DNA of 64,000 nt. Origin: Pedobacter frigoris. Its GTDB lineage: Bacteria; Bacteroidota; Bacteroidia; Sphingobacteriales; Sphingobacteriaceae. The translations under genes were made by a program, and so were the position numbers. The stretch is taken from assembly GCF_005116445.1 (NCBI RefSeq), contig NZ_SWBQ01000001.1:1178001-1242000 (forward strand), written 5' to 3'. Under the pieces are notes generated by a model, which did not search any database, was not told where the DNA came from, and saw only the letters and a list, made by a program, of their open reading frames with translations. This document shows positions 1-8,777 of the stretch, piece after piece; the first letter of the stretch is position 1; every line of letters starts with the position of its first letter.

Positions 1-1
1 T

Positions 2-766
2 ATTCATGACAAGAACGTATTGTTCATAATTTTGCTGATTTGTATGGTTGGCAGCTACAGCTTTCAACGTAAAAACTATGTCGTAAGTGTTCTTTTTATG
101 ACCCCGTACATTTTAGTGCTATTTGACTTTTTGGGCATGGGTGGTTTATCAGTTGCAAGAGAAAGAATTTATGATACGTTAATTGGTTCTGGTATTGCGC
201 TATTAGCTAGTTATTCATTGTTTCCTAACTGGGAACACGAAAAGCTGAAAGAAGCTATGCTGGATACACTAAAAGCAAATATGAATTACTTCGAACAGGT
301 AACATTTCTTTATGTTGAACCTGTTACTGATTTCACTAATTATAAAGTTGCCAGAAAGGAAGTTTACGTAACAACAGCCAACCTTGCTTCTCTTTTTCAG
401 CGAATGTTCTCTGAACCTAAGAGTAAGCAAATACTAATGACTGAACTTCATCAGTTTACTGCGCTCAATCATTTATTGTCCTCTTATATTGCCACACTTT
501 CGCTTTATAATAAAGAACATGAGTTTGTATTCTCAAATTTTGACGAATTAAAGCCTTTAGTTCAGAATACAATCTATTTGCTAAATCTATCCGGAGACAT
601 GCTTAAAAGTAATACCGGTTTAATTAGCAATGTGCCACTCATACGTCGCAATATAAATAGCACCAGCAATATTCAATCTGATGAAATTATCATTGGCGAG
701 CAGTTTGATCTCATTCAAAAAGTGGCATACGATATCTATAAATTGTCTGAAAAGATCAAAATATAA
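2..766 (+). CDS. FUSC-family membrane protein, C-terminal part (5' end outside window)
   Basis: The reading frame is open to the left window edge, so only the C-terminal ~254 residues are seen; the first in-frame start-like codon (TTG at 20) is inside a membrane segment and is unlikely to be the real start. Two hydrophobic segments (around LLICMVG and LFMTPYILVLFDFLG) are followed by a third hydrophobic stretch ending in LFPNWE and a soluble helical tail. This matches the C-terminal membrane module and cytoplasmic tail of YccS/FUSC (fusaric-acid-resistance-like) proteins, which are inner-membrane proteins of mostly unproven transport function. Family is a moderately confident call; substrate is unknown. 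Confidence 0.7.
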   Translation: MHDKNVLFIILLICMVGSYSFQRKNYVVSVLFMTPYILVLFDFLGMGGLSVARERIYDTLIGSGIALLASYSLFPNWEHEKLKEAMLDTLKANMNYFEQVTFLYVEPVTDFTNYKVARKEVYVTTANLASLFQRMFSEPKSKQILMTELHQFTALNHLLSSYIATLSLYNKEHEFVFSNFDELKPLVQNTIYLLNLSGDMLKSNTGLISNVPLIRRNINSTSNIQSDEIIIGEQFDLIQKVAYDIYKLSEKIKI

Positions 767-779
767 AAACTTTAGTCCC

Positions 780-815
780 TGATGTATTGTTCTAATTTAA
801 TATTATAATACATCA
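780..815. repeat. 9-bp inverted repeat in front of ohr
   Basis: TGATGTATT at 780-788 is repeated inverted as AATACATCA at 807-815, 18 nt apart and ending just before the ohr start at 818. It could be an operator or a weak hairpin. It does not match the classic OhrR box, so a regulator cannot be named. Confidence 0.3.
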
Positions 816-817
816 TT

Positions 818-1228
818 ATGGAAAAACTATATACAGCCTCAGTGATCGCTACCGGCGGTCGCGATGGTCATATCAAGTCGAACGACGGAATACTGGATAT
901 TAATTTAAGAAAGCCAAAAGAAATGGGTGGTCAGGGCGGCGCTACTAACCCTGAACAACTATTCGCAGCTGCGTGGGGTGCTTGTTACCTTGGAGCGTTG
1001 GGATCGGTAGCCCAACATGATGGTGTAGATGTTGCGGAAGCGACTGTTGAAGTGCATGTATCTTTCAATAAAGATGGAAATGCTTTTGCTTTATCTGCTG
1101 ATCTGGATGTTCACATACCAGGTATAACAACTGAAGAAGCTCAACATCTAGCCGATAAGGCAAACCGGGCATGCCCATATTCTAAAGCTACAAAGGGAAA
1201 TATAGAAACCCGCGTGATAGCAATTTAA
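818..1228 (+). CDS. ohr: Organic hydroperoxide resistance protein (Ohr/OsmC family)
   Basis: Ohr is a cytoplasmic thiol peroxidase that reduces organic and fatty-acid hydroperoxides. The 136-residue length is typical. The peroxidatic cysteine is C56 in GACYLGAL, the resolving cysteine C119 in ACPYSKA, and R15 and E46 sit where the conserved Arg and Glu of the active site are expected. The NPEQLFAAAW motif separates Ohr from OsmC proper. It stands alone, with a strong terminator directly downstream and convergent bioB beyond that. Confidence 0.92.
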   Translation: MEKLYTASVIATGGRDGHIKSNDGILDINLRKPKEMGGQGGATNPEQLFAAAWGACYLGALGSVAQHDGVDVAEATVEVHVSFNKDGNAFALSADLDVHIPGITTEEAQHLADKANRACPYSKATKGNIETRVIAI

Positions 1229-1240
1229 ACCAATGTTAAA

Positions 1241-1279
1241 GGCCCCCGATGAATTAATATTCATCGGGGGCCTTTTTTT
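1241..1279 (+). terminator. Rho-independent terminator after ohr
   Basis: A perfect 14-bp stem (1241-1254 with 1259-1272, GC-rich foot GGCCCCCGAT, loop TAAT) is followed by a run of seven T. It lies between convergent ohr and bioB and clearly serves ohr; the A-run on the other side is short, so use by bioB is weaker. Confidence 0.92.
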
Positions 1280-1284
1280 ATAAG

Positions 1285-2292
1285 TTATACTGCGGCCTCT
1301 TCCTTGTGAGAAAGTGTGTTAGACGGTCTGCCATTTTTGAAAGCATCACGGGTTTTTAATCCTAGTAATTCAAACATTGCCATGTCGTCAATAAAGGCAG
1401 GATTTGGCGTAGTCAACAATTTATCTCCTGCAAAAATAGAGCTTGCTCCGGCCATAAAGCAAAATGCCTGTTCAAGTGTACTCATTTCATTTCTTCCGGC
1501 AGATAAGCGAACCACAGAATTTGGCATTACAATACGAGCAGTAGCAATCATCCTGACCATATCCCAAATCGGTACACGGGGCTGATCTTCCAAGGGTGTA
1601 CCTTTTACGGGAACCAGCGCATTCACCGGAACAGATTCAGGGTGAACGGCCATATTTGCCAGCGTCTGCAACATAGACACCCTGTCTTCAACTGTTTCAC
1701 CTAAACCAATAATTCCGCCGCTGCACACAGTAAGCTTTGCTTTACGCACATTTTTTATTGTATTTAGACGGTCATCATAAGTACGTGTAGAGATGATCCT
1801 TTTGTAATCATCTTCTGAAGTATCAATATTATGGTTATAAGCATATAAGCCAGCATCAGCTAGTCTTTGTGCCTGATTTTCAGTCAGCATACCTAATGTA
1901 CAGCAAACCTCCATATCCATGTCGTTAACGGCTTTTACCATTTCAATGACACGATCAAAATCTCGATTGTCGCGCACTTCGCGCCATGCAGCACCCATAC
2001 ATAAACGTGAAGCGCCTCCCTCCTTTGCCTTTACTGCCGCGCTTACTACCTGGCCAACCTGCATTAATGGCTGTACTTCAAGGTCAGTATGATAACGAGC
2101 AGCCTGAGGGCAATAAGAACAATCTTCTGCACAACCTCCTGTTTTTATAGATATTAGTGAACTAACCTGTACCTCGTTATAGTCTTTGTTTTCGCGGTGA
2201 ATGGTTGCGGCTTCATAAACCAGGTCCAAAAATGGTCTATTATATATTTCTGATATTTCCTCTTTAGTCCAGTTGTGTTTAGTTTGTTGCAT
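1285..2292 (-). CDS. bioB: Biotin synthase
   Basis: This radical-SAM enzyme inserts sulfur into dethiobiotin, the last step of biotin synthesis. The [4Fe-4S] cysteines are C54, C58 and C61 in [13 protein letters not shown]98 (RLCMGAAWR), C130 (EVCCTLG) and the later CSGG cysteine, with the RLSAGR arginine, fit the ligands of the sacrificial [2Fe-2S] cluster. At 335 residues it is full length. It starts 14 nt after the end of mgtE on the same strand, so it may be the last gene of a wbqC-corA-mgtE-bioB transcript; no other bio genes are in the window. Confidence 0.97.
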   Translation of the reverse strand: MQQTKHNWTKEEISEIYNRPFLDLVYEAATIHRENKDYNEVQVSSLISIKTGGCAEDCSYCPQAARYHTDLEVQPLMQVGQVVSAAVKAKEGGASRLCMGAAWREVRDNRDFDRVIEMVKAVNDMDMEVCCTLGMLTENQAQRLADAGLYAYNHNIDTSEDDYKRIISTRTYDDRLNTIKNVRKAKLTVCSGGIIGLGETVEDRVSMLQTLANMAVHPESVPVNALVPVKGTPLEDQPRVPIWDMVRMIATARIVMPNSVVRLSAGRNEMSTLEQAFCFMAGASSIFAGDKLLTTPNPAFIDDMAMFELLGLKTRDAFKNGRPSNTLSHKEEAAV

Positions 2293-2306
2293 ATGTATTT
2301 AATAAG

Positions 2307-3656
2307 TTATAATAAAAGTTTGCTCGCTAAGCCTAGTAAGAGCAAAAATCCAAAAACATCTGTAAATGTTGTAATAATAATTGAAGAAGCAATGGCCGGG
2401 TCAATTCCGACACGTTTTAAGATCAATGGAATACCAGCTCCGGTTACCCCTGCAATCAATAAATTACCCGTCATAGCGAGAAAGATCACTACTCCTAACA
2501 AGGGGTTGCTGTCAAAAAATAATGCAAATAAGAATACGATTAAGCCCGTAACAGCACCGTTAATTAACCCCACTGTAAATTCCTTTAATACAGTACGGTA
2601 AGCTTGATTGTCAGTAAGGTCATAAAGAGATATCCTTCTTACAGTTACCGCCAGTGCCTGAGTTGCTGCGTTACCGCCCATTCCTGCAATTATCGTCATA
2701 TAGGCAGAAAGAACAGCAATTTTTTCGATTGTGGGTTCAAAATGACGCACAACACCAGAAGCCAAAAAAGCAGTGCCCAGGTTCAAGACCAGCCATGGTA
2801 AGCGGGATTTGACAGCTTCAACCCAGTTGCCGCTCAGTTCCTCATCTTCCGATACCCCGGAAATCTTCAGGATGTCCTCAGTATTTTCATCTTCAAGAAC
2901 GTCAATAACATCATCAAAAGTAACCCGTCCGAGTAATTTCATGTCGTTGTCGAGTACCGGGATACTGGTAATATTATATTGAGAAATGAGTTTGGCAACT
3001 TCCTCCTGATCCGTATCCGGATGTACCCAGGCCACCTCGGCCTTCACAAGCTCTGTTATCTTTACGTTTCCTTTAGCTTTAATGATATCTTTTAAGGATA
3101 CAATACCCTGAAAAACATTCTCATCATTAATAACGTACACGGTATAGAATTCCTCTATTTCCTCGCTCTGCCTGATGATCTCATCAATTGCATCCTTTTT
3201 TGTAAGGTCCAGATTGATTCTGATGAATTCCGTATTCATCAAACCGCCCGCAGTTTCTTCGTGGTAGCTCAGTAGATTACGAATACTTGAAGCATCATCT
3301 TCACTCAGGTCTTCAAGAATTTCCTTTTGCTCGTGCTCTTCTAGTTGCGAGATGATGTCGGTGGCATCATCATAATCCAGCTCCTCTACAATTTCTGTAC
3401 GCTTGTCCGGGTGCATCTGAAGTAATAACTCCTCAGGGTGCGACTCTTCATGCATCTCTGAAATTACTTCAGATGCTACCTCAACTGGCAATAAATTGAT
3501 GATTCGCTGTCTATCTTCTTTCGTCAGACTTTCAAATAAAATAGCTATTTCCGAGGCATGGTATTCCTCAAGAATAACTTTTAGTTGTTCATCATCACCT
3601 GTTAGGGCTAACTTGATCTTAGATACATCAGACTTGTCGAGTTCGAAGGACTGCAT
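2307..3656 (-). CDS. mgtE: Magnesium transporter MgtE
   Basis: MgtE is a dimeric Mg2+-gated Mg2+ channel of the inner membrane. The 449-residue protein shows the family order: acidic helical N domain (about 1-130), a CBS pair (about 130-255), a connecting helix, then five membrane segments from about 285 to the end, including the GGNAATQALAV and AIASSIIITTFTDVFGF segments of the pore. It lies 28 nt after corA, another Mg2+ uptake gene, on the same strand. Intracellular Mg2+ is expected to close the channel through the N and CBS domains. Confidence 0.95.
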   Translation of the reverse strand: MQSFELDKSDVSKIKLALTGDDEQLKVILEEYHASEIAILFESLTKEDRQRIINLLPVEVASEVISEMHEESHPEELLLQMHPDKRTEIVEELDYDDATDIISQLEEHEQKEILEDLSEDDASSIRNLLSYHEETAGGLMNTEFIRINLDLTKKDAIDEIIRQSEEIEEFYTVYVINDENVFQGIVSLKDIIKAKGNVKITELVKAEVAWVHPDTDQEEVAKLISQYNITSIPVLDNDMKLLGRVTFDDVIDVLEDENTEDILKISGVSEDEELSGNWVEAVKSRLPWLVLNLGTAFLASGVVRHFEPTIEKIAVLSAYMTIIAGMGGNAATQALAVTVRRISLYDLTDNQAYRTVLKEFTVGLINGAVTGLIVFLFALFFDSNPLLGVVIFLAMTGNLLIAGVTGAGIPLILKRVGIDPAIASSIIITTFTDVFGFLLLLGLASKLLL

Positions 3657-3684
3657 TCGACGCTAAAGGTAATAATAATCAGTC

Positions 3685-4803
3685 CTATTTAAACCATCCT
3701 TTGCGCCAGAAATATATGATTTGCAGTACGGCGATTAATCCCATTACAATCATCGTATATAAATACCCGTTTTCCTGGTATAACTCAGGCATATTTTTAG
3801 GCAAAACTTTCCCTGTAGCCGGATCTTCTATTGCGAAATTCATTCCATAAATACCGGCGATAAATGTCAGGGGAATAAATATAGATGATATAATCGTCAG
3901 CACCTTCATGATTTCGTTCATCCTGTTGCTGATGAATGACAGGTACATATCTATATTGCTCACAGAGAGCTCTTTTAAGGAATCCACCATGTCAATAATC
4001 TGGATACAATGGTCATAGGCATCCTTGATGTACATTTTTGTCTGATCTGTGATCAGCGGACTGTCGCTTCTCAAAATATCATTCAGTTTATCCCTTTCAG
4101 GCCAGATCACCTTTCTTACCCCTATCAGGTTTCTTTTTATAACCTGAGTATCAAACATCACAGTTTTATCGGGGCTGTCAAACAAGCGGTCCTCTATCGC
4201 ATCCAGATCTTCACCCCACTGGCCCAATATCTCAAAATATCTGTCGATGATGATGTCCATCAATGCGTACATCAGGTAACTGCTACCTGCAATCCGGATG
4301 TTCCCCTTCCCTGCTTTAAGCCGGTTTCTTATCGGCTCCAGGCAATCTTCATAGTTTTCCTGGAAAGTAAATAAAGCATTGTCCATCAATATAAAAGAAA
4401 CCTGGATATTGTCCATGTTTTTTGCCTCATCAAAATACAGCATGCGACTGGTGGCAAAGACATAACCATCATACTCTTCCATTTTTGGTCGCTGATAAGT
4501 TCTCGTGATGTCTTCTAATATCAGCTTATTGACATTAAAATCAATGGCGAGCGTCTCAAAAAGTTGTCGTGAATCAAACCCCTTCACCTCAATCCAATAG
4601 GTAAATCGTTTATCAGCGATGATATTTTTTACTGCTTCTATATTATGAAGTTCAGAAACCTCATAGAATTCAGAATTGTATTTATAAATTTTAATGACGG
4701 GCTCTAAGGCATCTTTGGCTATATATATAACACCCGGACTGGAGCCAGCCTCGGGTAAAGAATAATGTTTGTGTTTCCGTTTATACTTTGAATGCTTTGC
4801 CAT
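3685..4803 (-). CDS. corA: Magnesium/cobalt transporter CorA
   Basis: CorA is a pentameric divalent-cation channel. The signature Y319-G320-M321-N322 lies at the end of the first of two C-terminal membrane helices, followed by an acidic/polar loop and a second helix ending in the basic WRKGWFK tail. The first ~290 residues form the soluble funnel domain; the extreme N-terminus is unusually Lys/His rich (KHSKYKRKHKHY). It starts 4 nt after the end of wbqC and precedes mgtE, so two unrelated Mg2+ uptake systems appear co-transcribed. Confidence 0.95.
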   Translation of the reverse strand: MAKHSKYKRKHKHYSLPEAGSSPGVIYIAKDALEPVIKIYKYNSEFYEVSELHNIEAVKNIIADKRFTYWIEVKGFDSRQLFETLAIDFNVNKLILEDITRTYQRPKMEEYDGYVFATSRMLYFDEAKNMDNIQVSFILMDNALFTFQENYEDCLEPIRNRLKAGKGNIRIAGSSYLMYALMDIIIDRYFEILGQWGEDLDAIEDRLFDSPDKTVMFDTQVIKRNLIGVRKVIWPERDKLNDILRSDSPLITDQTKMYIKDAYDHCIQIIDMVDSLKELSVSNIDMYLSFISNRMNEIMKVLTIISSIFIPLTFIAGIYGMNFAIEDPATGKVLPKNMPELYQENGYLYTMIVMGLIAVLQIIYFWRKGWFK

Positions 4804-4807
4804 AGAA

Positions 4808-5419
4808 TCAAATAAATGCTTTGGATTGTGGACCCTGATTGAATAACAAATCCACTATACTTAGGTTTGGTATAAAGCCATGTCTGTCGTCGAACACCTG
4901 AAAATAAGGTTTGAAGCCAGTGTCCGACACCGTATTTTTAAAATGAAGTTTGCTTCTGAAATCCAGTTCTACAGGTATATCCTTATCATATTCAGCAGTG
5001 AACTGCAAAGAAGTTTCCTTTTTTAATTGTTTTAACATCCACTGTAACAGCTGGGTATTATACTCAAAAAGATAATCGAACTTCGTATTGTAGAAATGAG
5101 CGAGCTCGTCTTCATAATACTCAAAATAAGCCGAATTGCGGTAACAGCTTTCCAGGCTCTTCCAATGGAGCCGTTGCCAGTTATAATCATTACTGATCTT
5201 TACATCTTTTACCTTCGTGTGGACCTTAGAACCCTTAATTACCGGTACTATAAGGTCTAAAATTCCATTTGGCGAATATATTCTTGCCCTATTCCGGTAA
5301 GTTTGTTTCGGAAAATGTTCGTCCTTCTCGATGATAAAATTACCCTCAAAGTCTTTTAAACCAGAAAAATAGCTGATTGGTGGAAGATAAAAAAGTGGGA
5401 ATATAGCTGAACTTTGCAT
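4808..5419 (-). CDS. WbqC-like family protein
   Basis: This 203-residue protein matches the WbqC-like family (SSAIFPLFYLPPISYF start, KQTYRNRARIYSPNG, and a C-terminal FIPNLSIVDLLFNQGP). WbqC proteins occur in surface-polysaccharide loci; the reaction is not established. The frame stays open up to 5635, but that extension overlaps the divergent acyltransferase gene and looks unrelated to the family, so the ATG at 5419 is preferred. It heads the leftward wbqC-corA-mgtE-bioB run. Confidence 0.85.
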   Translation of the reverse strand: MQSSAIFPLFYLPPISYFSGLKDFEGNFIIEKDEHFPKQTYRNRARIYSPNGILDLIVPVIKGSKVHTKVKDVKISNDYNWQRLHWKSLESCYRNSAYFEYYEDELAHFYNTKFDYLFEYNTQLLQWMLKQLKKETSLQFTAEYDKDIPVELDFRSKLHFKNTVSDTGFKPYFQVFDDRHGFIPNLSIVDLLFNQGPQSKAFI

Positions 5420-5428
5420 CTGATAATT

Positions 5429-5436
5429 TATGTTTG
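5429..5436 (+). promoter_or_regulatory. Candidate -7 promoter box for the LpxL-type gene
   Basis: TATGTTTG matches the Bacteroidota -7 element TAnnTTTG and lies 21 nt before the ATG at 5458. No well-spaced -33 TTTG is seen, so this is tentative. Confidence 0.4.
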
Positions 5437-5457
5437 CATTCTCAATTCGCCAAAATA

Positions 5458-6351
5458 ATGATAAAAAAAAGCTTTTCTTATATAGGAATATTTTTTTTAA
5501 ACTTTTTGTCTTTACTGCCCCTCTCCCTGCTGTACTTTTTCGCAACAGTAAGTTATTATATTGTTTACTATATTTTTCGCTACCGCCGACAAGCAGTACG
5601 TGAAAACCTCTGTAATTCATTCCCGCAAAAGCCACTTCAAGAAATCATTCGAATCGAGAAGCAGTTTTACAGATATTTAACAGACCTTGTATATGAGGTC
5701 ATAAAGATGCCTCACATACCTAAGTCCGAACTGGAAAAGCGTGTAAAAATCAACAACCTGGATATGGTCGAAAAGTATTACGCTGAAGGACAAAATGTAC
5801 TCGCGTGCAGTGCCCACTATTGTAATTGGGAATTGGGGACGCTTGCCCTCGGAGTCAAGCTCTCTGCCACACCATATGTCATTTACAAACCTGTTAATAA
5901 CGAAGTATACAATAATTGGTTTTATAACCTGCGTACCCGGTTTGGAAATGCATTTATTCCTATGAAACAAACGCTCCGGGCACTTGTAGCTACTAAAAAT
6001 GATGCTACAATGTTCTGCTTTGCCGGAGATCAGACACCAATACGCAGTGAAGCTAGGTATTGGATTAAATTTCTAAACCAACCAACAGCGGTATTAACGG
6101 GCTTAGAAAAGATTGCATTGCAAACAAACCGTCCGGTGATTTATTTCAATATGAAATATATAAAAAGAGGGTACTATGAGCTGGATTGTGAGCTGATCAC
6201 AGAAAATCCTAAAGAGACAAAGGGACATCAGATTACCGACATGACATTTGCCCTCCTTGAAAAAATAATTAACGACAATCCACCCTACTGGCTGTGGAGC
6301 CACAGAAGATGGAAGCATAAACCCAATATAGAAGAATGGAACCAAGCGTAG
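5458..6351 (+). CDS. Lysophospholipid/lipid A acyltransferase, LpxL (HtrB) family
   Basis: A 297-residue inner-membrane acyltransferase, likely adding a secondary acyl chain to lipid A or a related acceptor. The catalytic H-x4-E motif is H120-YCNW-E125 after an N-terminal membrane anchor (FFLNFLSLLPLSLLYFF). A second conserved block, FAGDQTP, follows, and the protein ends in a WLWSHRRWK segment typical of the family. The ATG at 5458 is preferred to an in-frame TTG at 5434. The last 16 nt overlap the next gene, a glycosyltransferase, suggesting translational coupling and a joint envelope role. Confidence 0.9.
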   Translation: MIKKSFSYIGIFFLNFLSLLPLSLLYFFATVSYYIVYYIFRYRRQAVRENLCNSFPQKPLQEIIRIEKQFYRYLTDLVYEVIKMPHIPKSELEKRVKINNLDMVEKYYAEGQNVLACSAHYCNWELGTLALGVKLSATPYVIYKPVNNEVYNNWFYNLRTRFGNAFIPMKQTLRALVATKNDATMFCFAGDQTPIRSEARYWIKFLNQPTAVLTGLEKIALQTNRPVIYFNMKYIKRGYYELDCELITENPKETKGHQITDMTFALLEKIINDNPPYWLWSHRRWKHKPNIEEWNQA

Positions 6352-7352
6352 CAGTAGTGATTTTGAATTGGAACGGACAAGCATTACTTGAAAAATTCCT
6401 TCCAAGTGTAGTGAAATCTACATATGGTAACCTGCAGTTGATTGTTGGCGATAATTCCTCCACAGATAGTTCAGTTGCTTTTGTCAGGGAAAACTACCCC
6501 AATATCAGAATAATAGAAAATGATCATAATTATGGTTTTGCTGAAGGATATCGCAAACTGTTAGACCAGGTAGATGCCGATTATTACGTGCTGTTGAATT
6601 CTGATGTGGAAGTTCCGGAAAACTGGATACAGCCTATTATAGATCAGATGCAGGCCGACCCAATGATTGCAGTAGCACAGCCTAAGATCAAATGGCAAAA
6701 AGATAAAACCCAGTTTGAATACGCGGGCGCTGCCGGTGGGTATCTGGATCTTCATGGCTTCCCTTTTTGTAAAGGAAGATTATTCGATACGGTGGAACCC
6801 GATCACCAGCAGTACAACCAAGCCGGAGAGATTTTCTGGGCCAGCGGTGCTGCCCTGTTTATCAAAAGCAAACAATGGAAAGAGGTTGGCGGTCTCGACC
6901 CTGATTTTTTCGCGCATATGGAGGAAATTGACCTTTGCTGGCGTTTAAAGAATCTGGGGTATAAAATTGTTTACTGTCCTGATGCCGAAGTCTACCACGT
7001 TGGCGGTGGTACATTGAATGCAAACAACCCTTACAAAACCTACCTGAACTTCAGAAATAACCTGATCATTTTACAAAAAAACTTGCCGCTTGCGGATGCT
7101 TACTCCAGGGTATTTATCAGGATGTGTCTTGATTTCATCGCCTGGATCCATTTTCTGGTACAGGGAAAGACAGATTTTGCCTTTGCAGTAAATAAGGCAC
7201 ACTGGCACTTCCTGAAAAGCCTGTCAACTAACGCAAAGAAAAGAACTGCAAAGCAGACCAGCTTTACACAGCATACCGGTCAATACCCTTCAAGCATTGT
7301 TTATGCATACTTCATCAAAAAGATCAGAACCTTTAGTCAGTTGAAATTCTAA
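6336..7352 (+). CDS. Glycosyltransferase family 2
   Basis: A 338-residue GT2 enzyme of the rhamnosyltransferase-like type. The N-terminal VAVVILNWNG strand and GDNSSTDSS nucleotide-sugar motif are followed by the metal-binding acidic motif LLNSDVEVP, then the ASGAALFI and MEEIDLCWRLKNLGY acceptor/catalytic block. The C-terminal ~100 residues are hydrophobic/amphipathic and probably membrane-associated. It overlaps the acyltransferase by 16 nt and its end overlaps the convergent peptidase by 4 nt. The sugar and acceptor cannot be told from sequence. Confidence 0.92.
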   Translation: MEPSVAVVILNWNGQALLEKFLPSVVKSTYGNLQLIVGDNSSTDSSVAFVRENYPNIRIIENDHNYGFAEGYRKLLDQVDADYYVLLNSDVEVPENWIQPIIDQMQADPMIAVAQPKIKWQKDKTQFEYAGAAGGYLDLHGFPFCKGRLFDTVEPDHQQYNQAGEIFWASGAALFIKSKQWKEVGGLDPDFFAHMEEIDLCWRLKNLGYKIVYCPDAEVYHVGGGTLNANNPYKTYLNFRNNLIILQKNLPLADAYSRVFIRMCLDFIAWIHFLVQGKTDFAFAVNKAHWHFLKSLSTNAKKRTAKQTSFTQHTGQYPSSIVYAYFIKKIRTFSQLKF

Positions 7353-8311
7353 TTTTTCTTTTCCGGAACAAATAATATCGGCACTGTTCTGTTTGCCACA
7401 CTTACAATTGCTTTGTAAATGTAATCACATACCAGTTTTTCACCCGCAACATTGATCAGGTCGATGCTATCCTCTGGAGTATGGTATTGAGGGTGACCAC
7501 CTGTATGAAATCCAAGTACGGAAATATTCTTTTTGTAAAACGAAACGTGATCTGACCCGCCTACATCATAAGCAATTACAATCGGGTTTATACCCACAAC
7601 GGGCCCCAGGCTCTTCATCAGTTCCATGCCACCATCAAATGATGCCGCACCGCCCATGTACAAATGCTTTTCCGCGTTCATGCGGCCCACCATATCCATA
7701 TTCAGCATCAGTTTAATAGATACCAAAGGGATAACAGGATGTTCTGTGAAGTATCTGGAACCAAGCAGGCCTTGCTCTTCTGCACCAAAAGCAATCAGCA
7801 GCACACTGCGTTTCAATTCCTTGTTCGCAGCCAGCATTTCGCCTATCTCCATTAACGCAGCCGTTCCACTCGCATTGTCGTCGGCACCCAGGTGAATACC
7901 TACAGTGTCCGGCTTTTTAGAAGACGCCCCTCCCATTCCAAGATGATCATAATGGGCCCCCAGTACAATGAATTCGTTTTTCAAAACGGGGTCAGTACCT
8001 TCTATATATCCGATCACGTTCTGAGTTTTCGCATAAGGTGTATCCGTCACTCCTCTCTTAACCCTTATTTTGGTAATAAAGTTTTGTAAAAAACTTTTGC
8101 CATAGGGTTTTATACCTGATTTCTTAAAGTTTTTAATTAAGTAGTCTACAGTCTTTTTATTCTCTTTAGTGCCGGGGAATCTGCCTTTCATTGAAGGTGA
8201 AGCCAGGAAATGAATGTGATCTTTGATCTCTTTTTCGGTGACTTCAGTCTGGGCAATAGCACCAAAGCCAATAGCACTTAATGCAAGTGCCAGCATATAT
8301 TTTTTGATCAT
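7349..8311 (-). CDS. Secreted M28-family zinc aminopeptidase
   Basis: A 320-residue exported peptidase with a signal peptide (first ~20 residues, ending in AIAQ). All M28 metal ligands are present: H120 (AHYDHLG), D144 (GADDNASGT), E179 with the catalytic-base E178 (GAEEQG), D206 (NMDMVGR) and H255 (GGSDHVSF). This fits a periplasmic or extracytoplasmic co-catalytic di-zinc aminopeptidase. It overlaps aroQ upstream by 4 nt, though no functional link to shikimate synthesis is evident. Confidence 0.93.
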   Translation of the reverse strand: MIKKYMLALALSAIGFGAIAQTEVTEKEIKDHIHFLASPSMKGRFPGTKENKKTVDYLIKNFKKSGIKPYGKSFLQNFITKIRVKRGVTDTPYAKTQNVIGYIEGTDPVLKNEFIVLGAHYDHLGMGGASSKKPDTVGIHLGADDNASGTAALMEIGEMLAANKELKRSVLLIAFGAEEQGLLGSRYFTEHPVIPLVSIKLMLNMDMVGRMNAEKHLYMGGAASFDGGMELMKSLGPVVGINPIVIAYDVGGSDHVSFYKKNISVLGFHTGGHPQYHTPEDSIDLINVAGEKLVCDYIYKAIVSVANRTVPILFVPEKKN

Positions 8312-8733
8312 ACCTGCTGTTTTAACAAACTTTCTATGGCCAGTCGGTATCCATCCATTCCAAATCCCGTAAGCACTCCCTTGCAGTTCTTACCCGTTAG
8401 CGATACATGCCTGTATTCTTCACGTGCATAGATATTGGAAATATGAACTTCAATAACGGGTGTTTTAATGGCAGCAATCGCATCTGCAATCGCCACAGAA
8501 GTATGTGTATACCCACCTGCGTTAATTACAATGCCATCATAAGTAAAACCCACTTCATGCAATTTATTGATCAGCTCACCTTCCACATTGCTCTGGAAAT
8601 AGTCGATTTCCAGGATGCTGTACATCGCTCTTAGTTCCTTGATATATTCATCAAAACCCTGATTTCCGTAAATTCCAGGTTCACGTACACCTAAAAGGTT
8701 TAAATTTGGGCCATTAATAATTTGTATCTTCAT
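8308..8733 (-). CDS. aroQ: Type II 3-dehydroquinate dehydratase
   Basis: Third step of the shikimate pathway. The 141-residue protein carries the family motifs IINGPNLNLLG with the catalytic tyrosine region EPGIYG, the INAGGYTHTSVAI block, and VEVHISNIYAREEYRH with the catalytic histidine. Its start lies 5 nt from a TAAGTTTG -7 box, so the mRNA may be nearly leaderless. Its last bases overlap the peptidase gene, so the two are probably one transcript. Confidence 0.97.
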   Translation of the reverse strand: MKIQIINGPNLNLLGVREPGIYGNQGFDEYIKELRAMYSILEIDYFQSNVEGELINKLHEVGFTYDGIVINAGGYTHTSVAIADAIAAIKTPVIEVHISNIYAREEYRHVSLTGKNCKGVLTGFGMDGYRLAIESLLKQQV

Positions 8734-8738
8734 CAGTT

Positions 8739-8746
8739 CAAACTTA
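8739..8746 (-). promoter_or_regulatory. -7 promoter box of aroQ
   Basis: Read on the minus strand the sequence is TAAGTTTG, a full match to TAnnTTTG, only 5 nt upstream of the aroQ ATG. Transcription would be expected to begin at or next to the start codon. A -33 element is not clear. Confidence 0.5.
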
Positions 8747-8777
8747 AAGTTAAAAACTTACAGTAGAAAATTTTTGT

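Noticed and set aside
5420..5635. N-terminal extension of the WbqC-like protein
   Set aside because: It overlaps the 5' third of the divergent acyltransferase gene and lacks family similarity; the ATG at 5419 starts directly at the conserved region.
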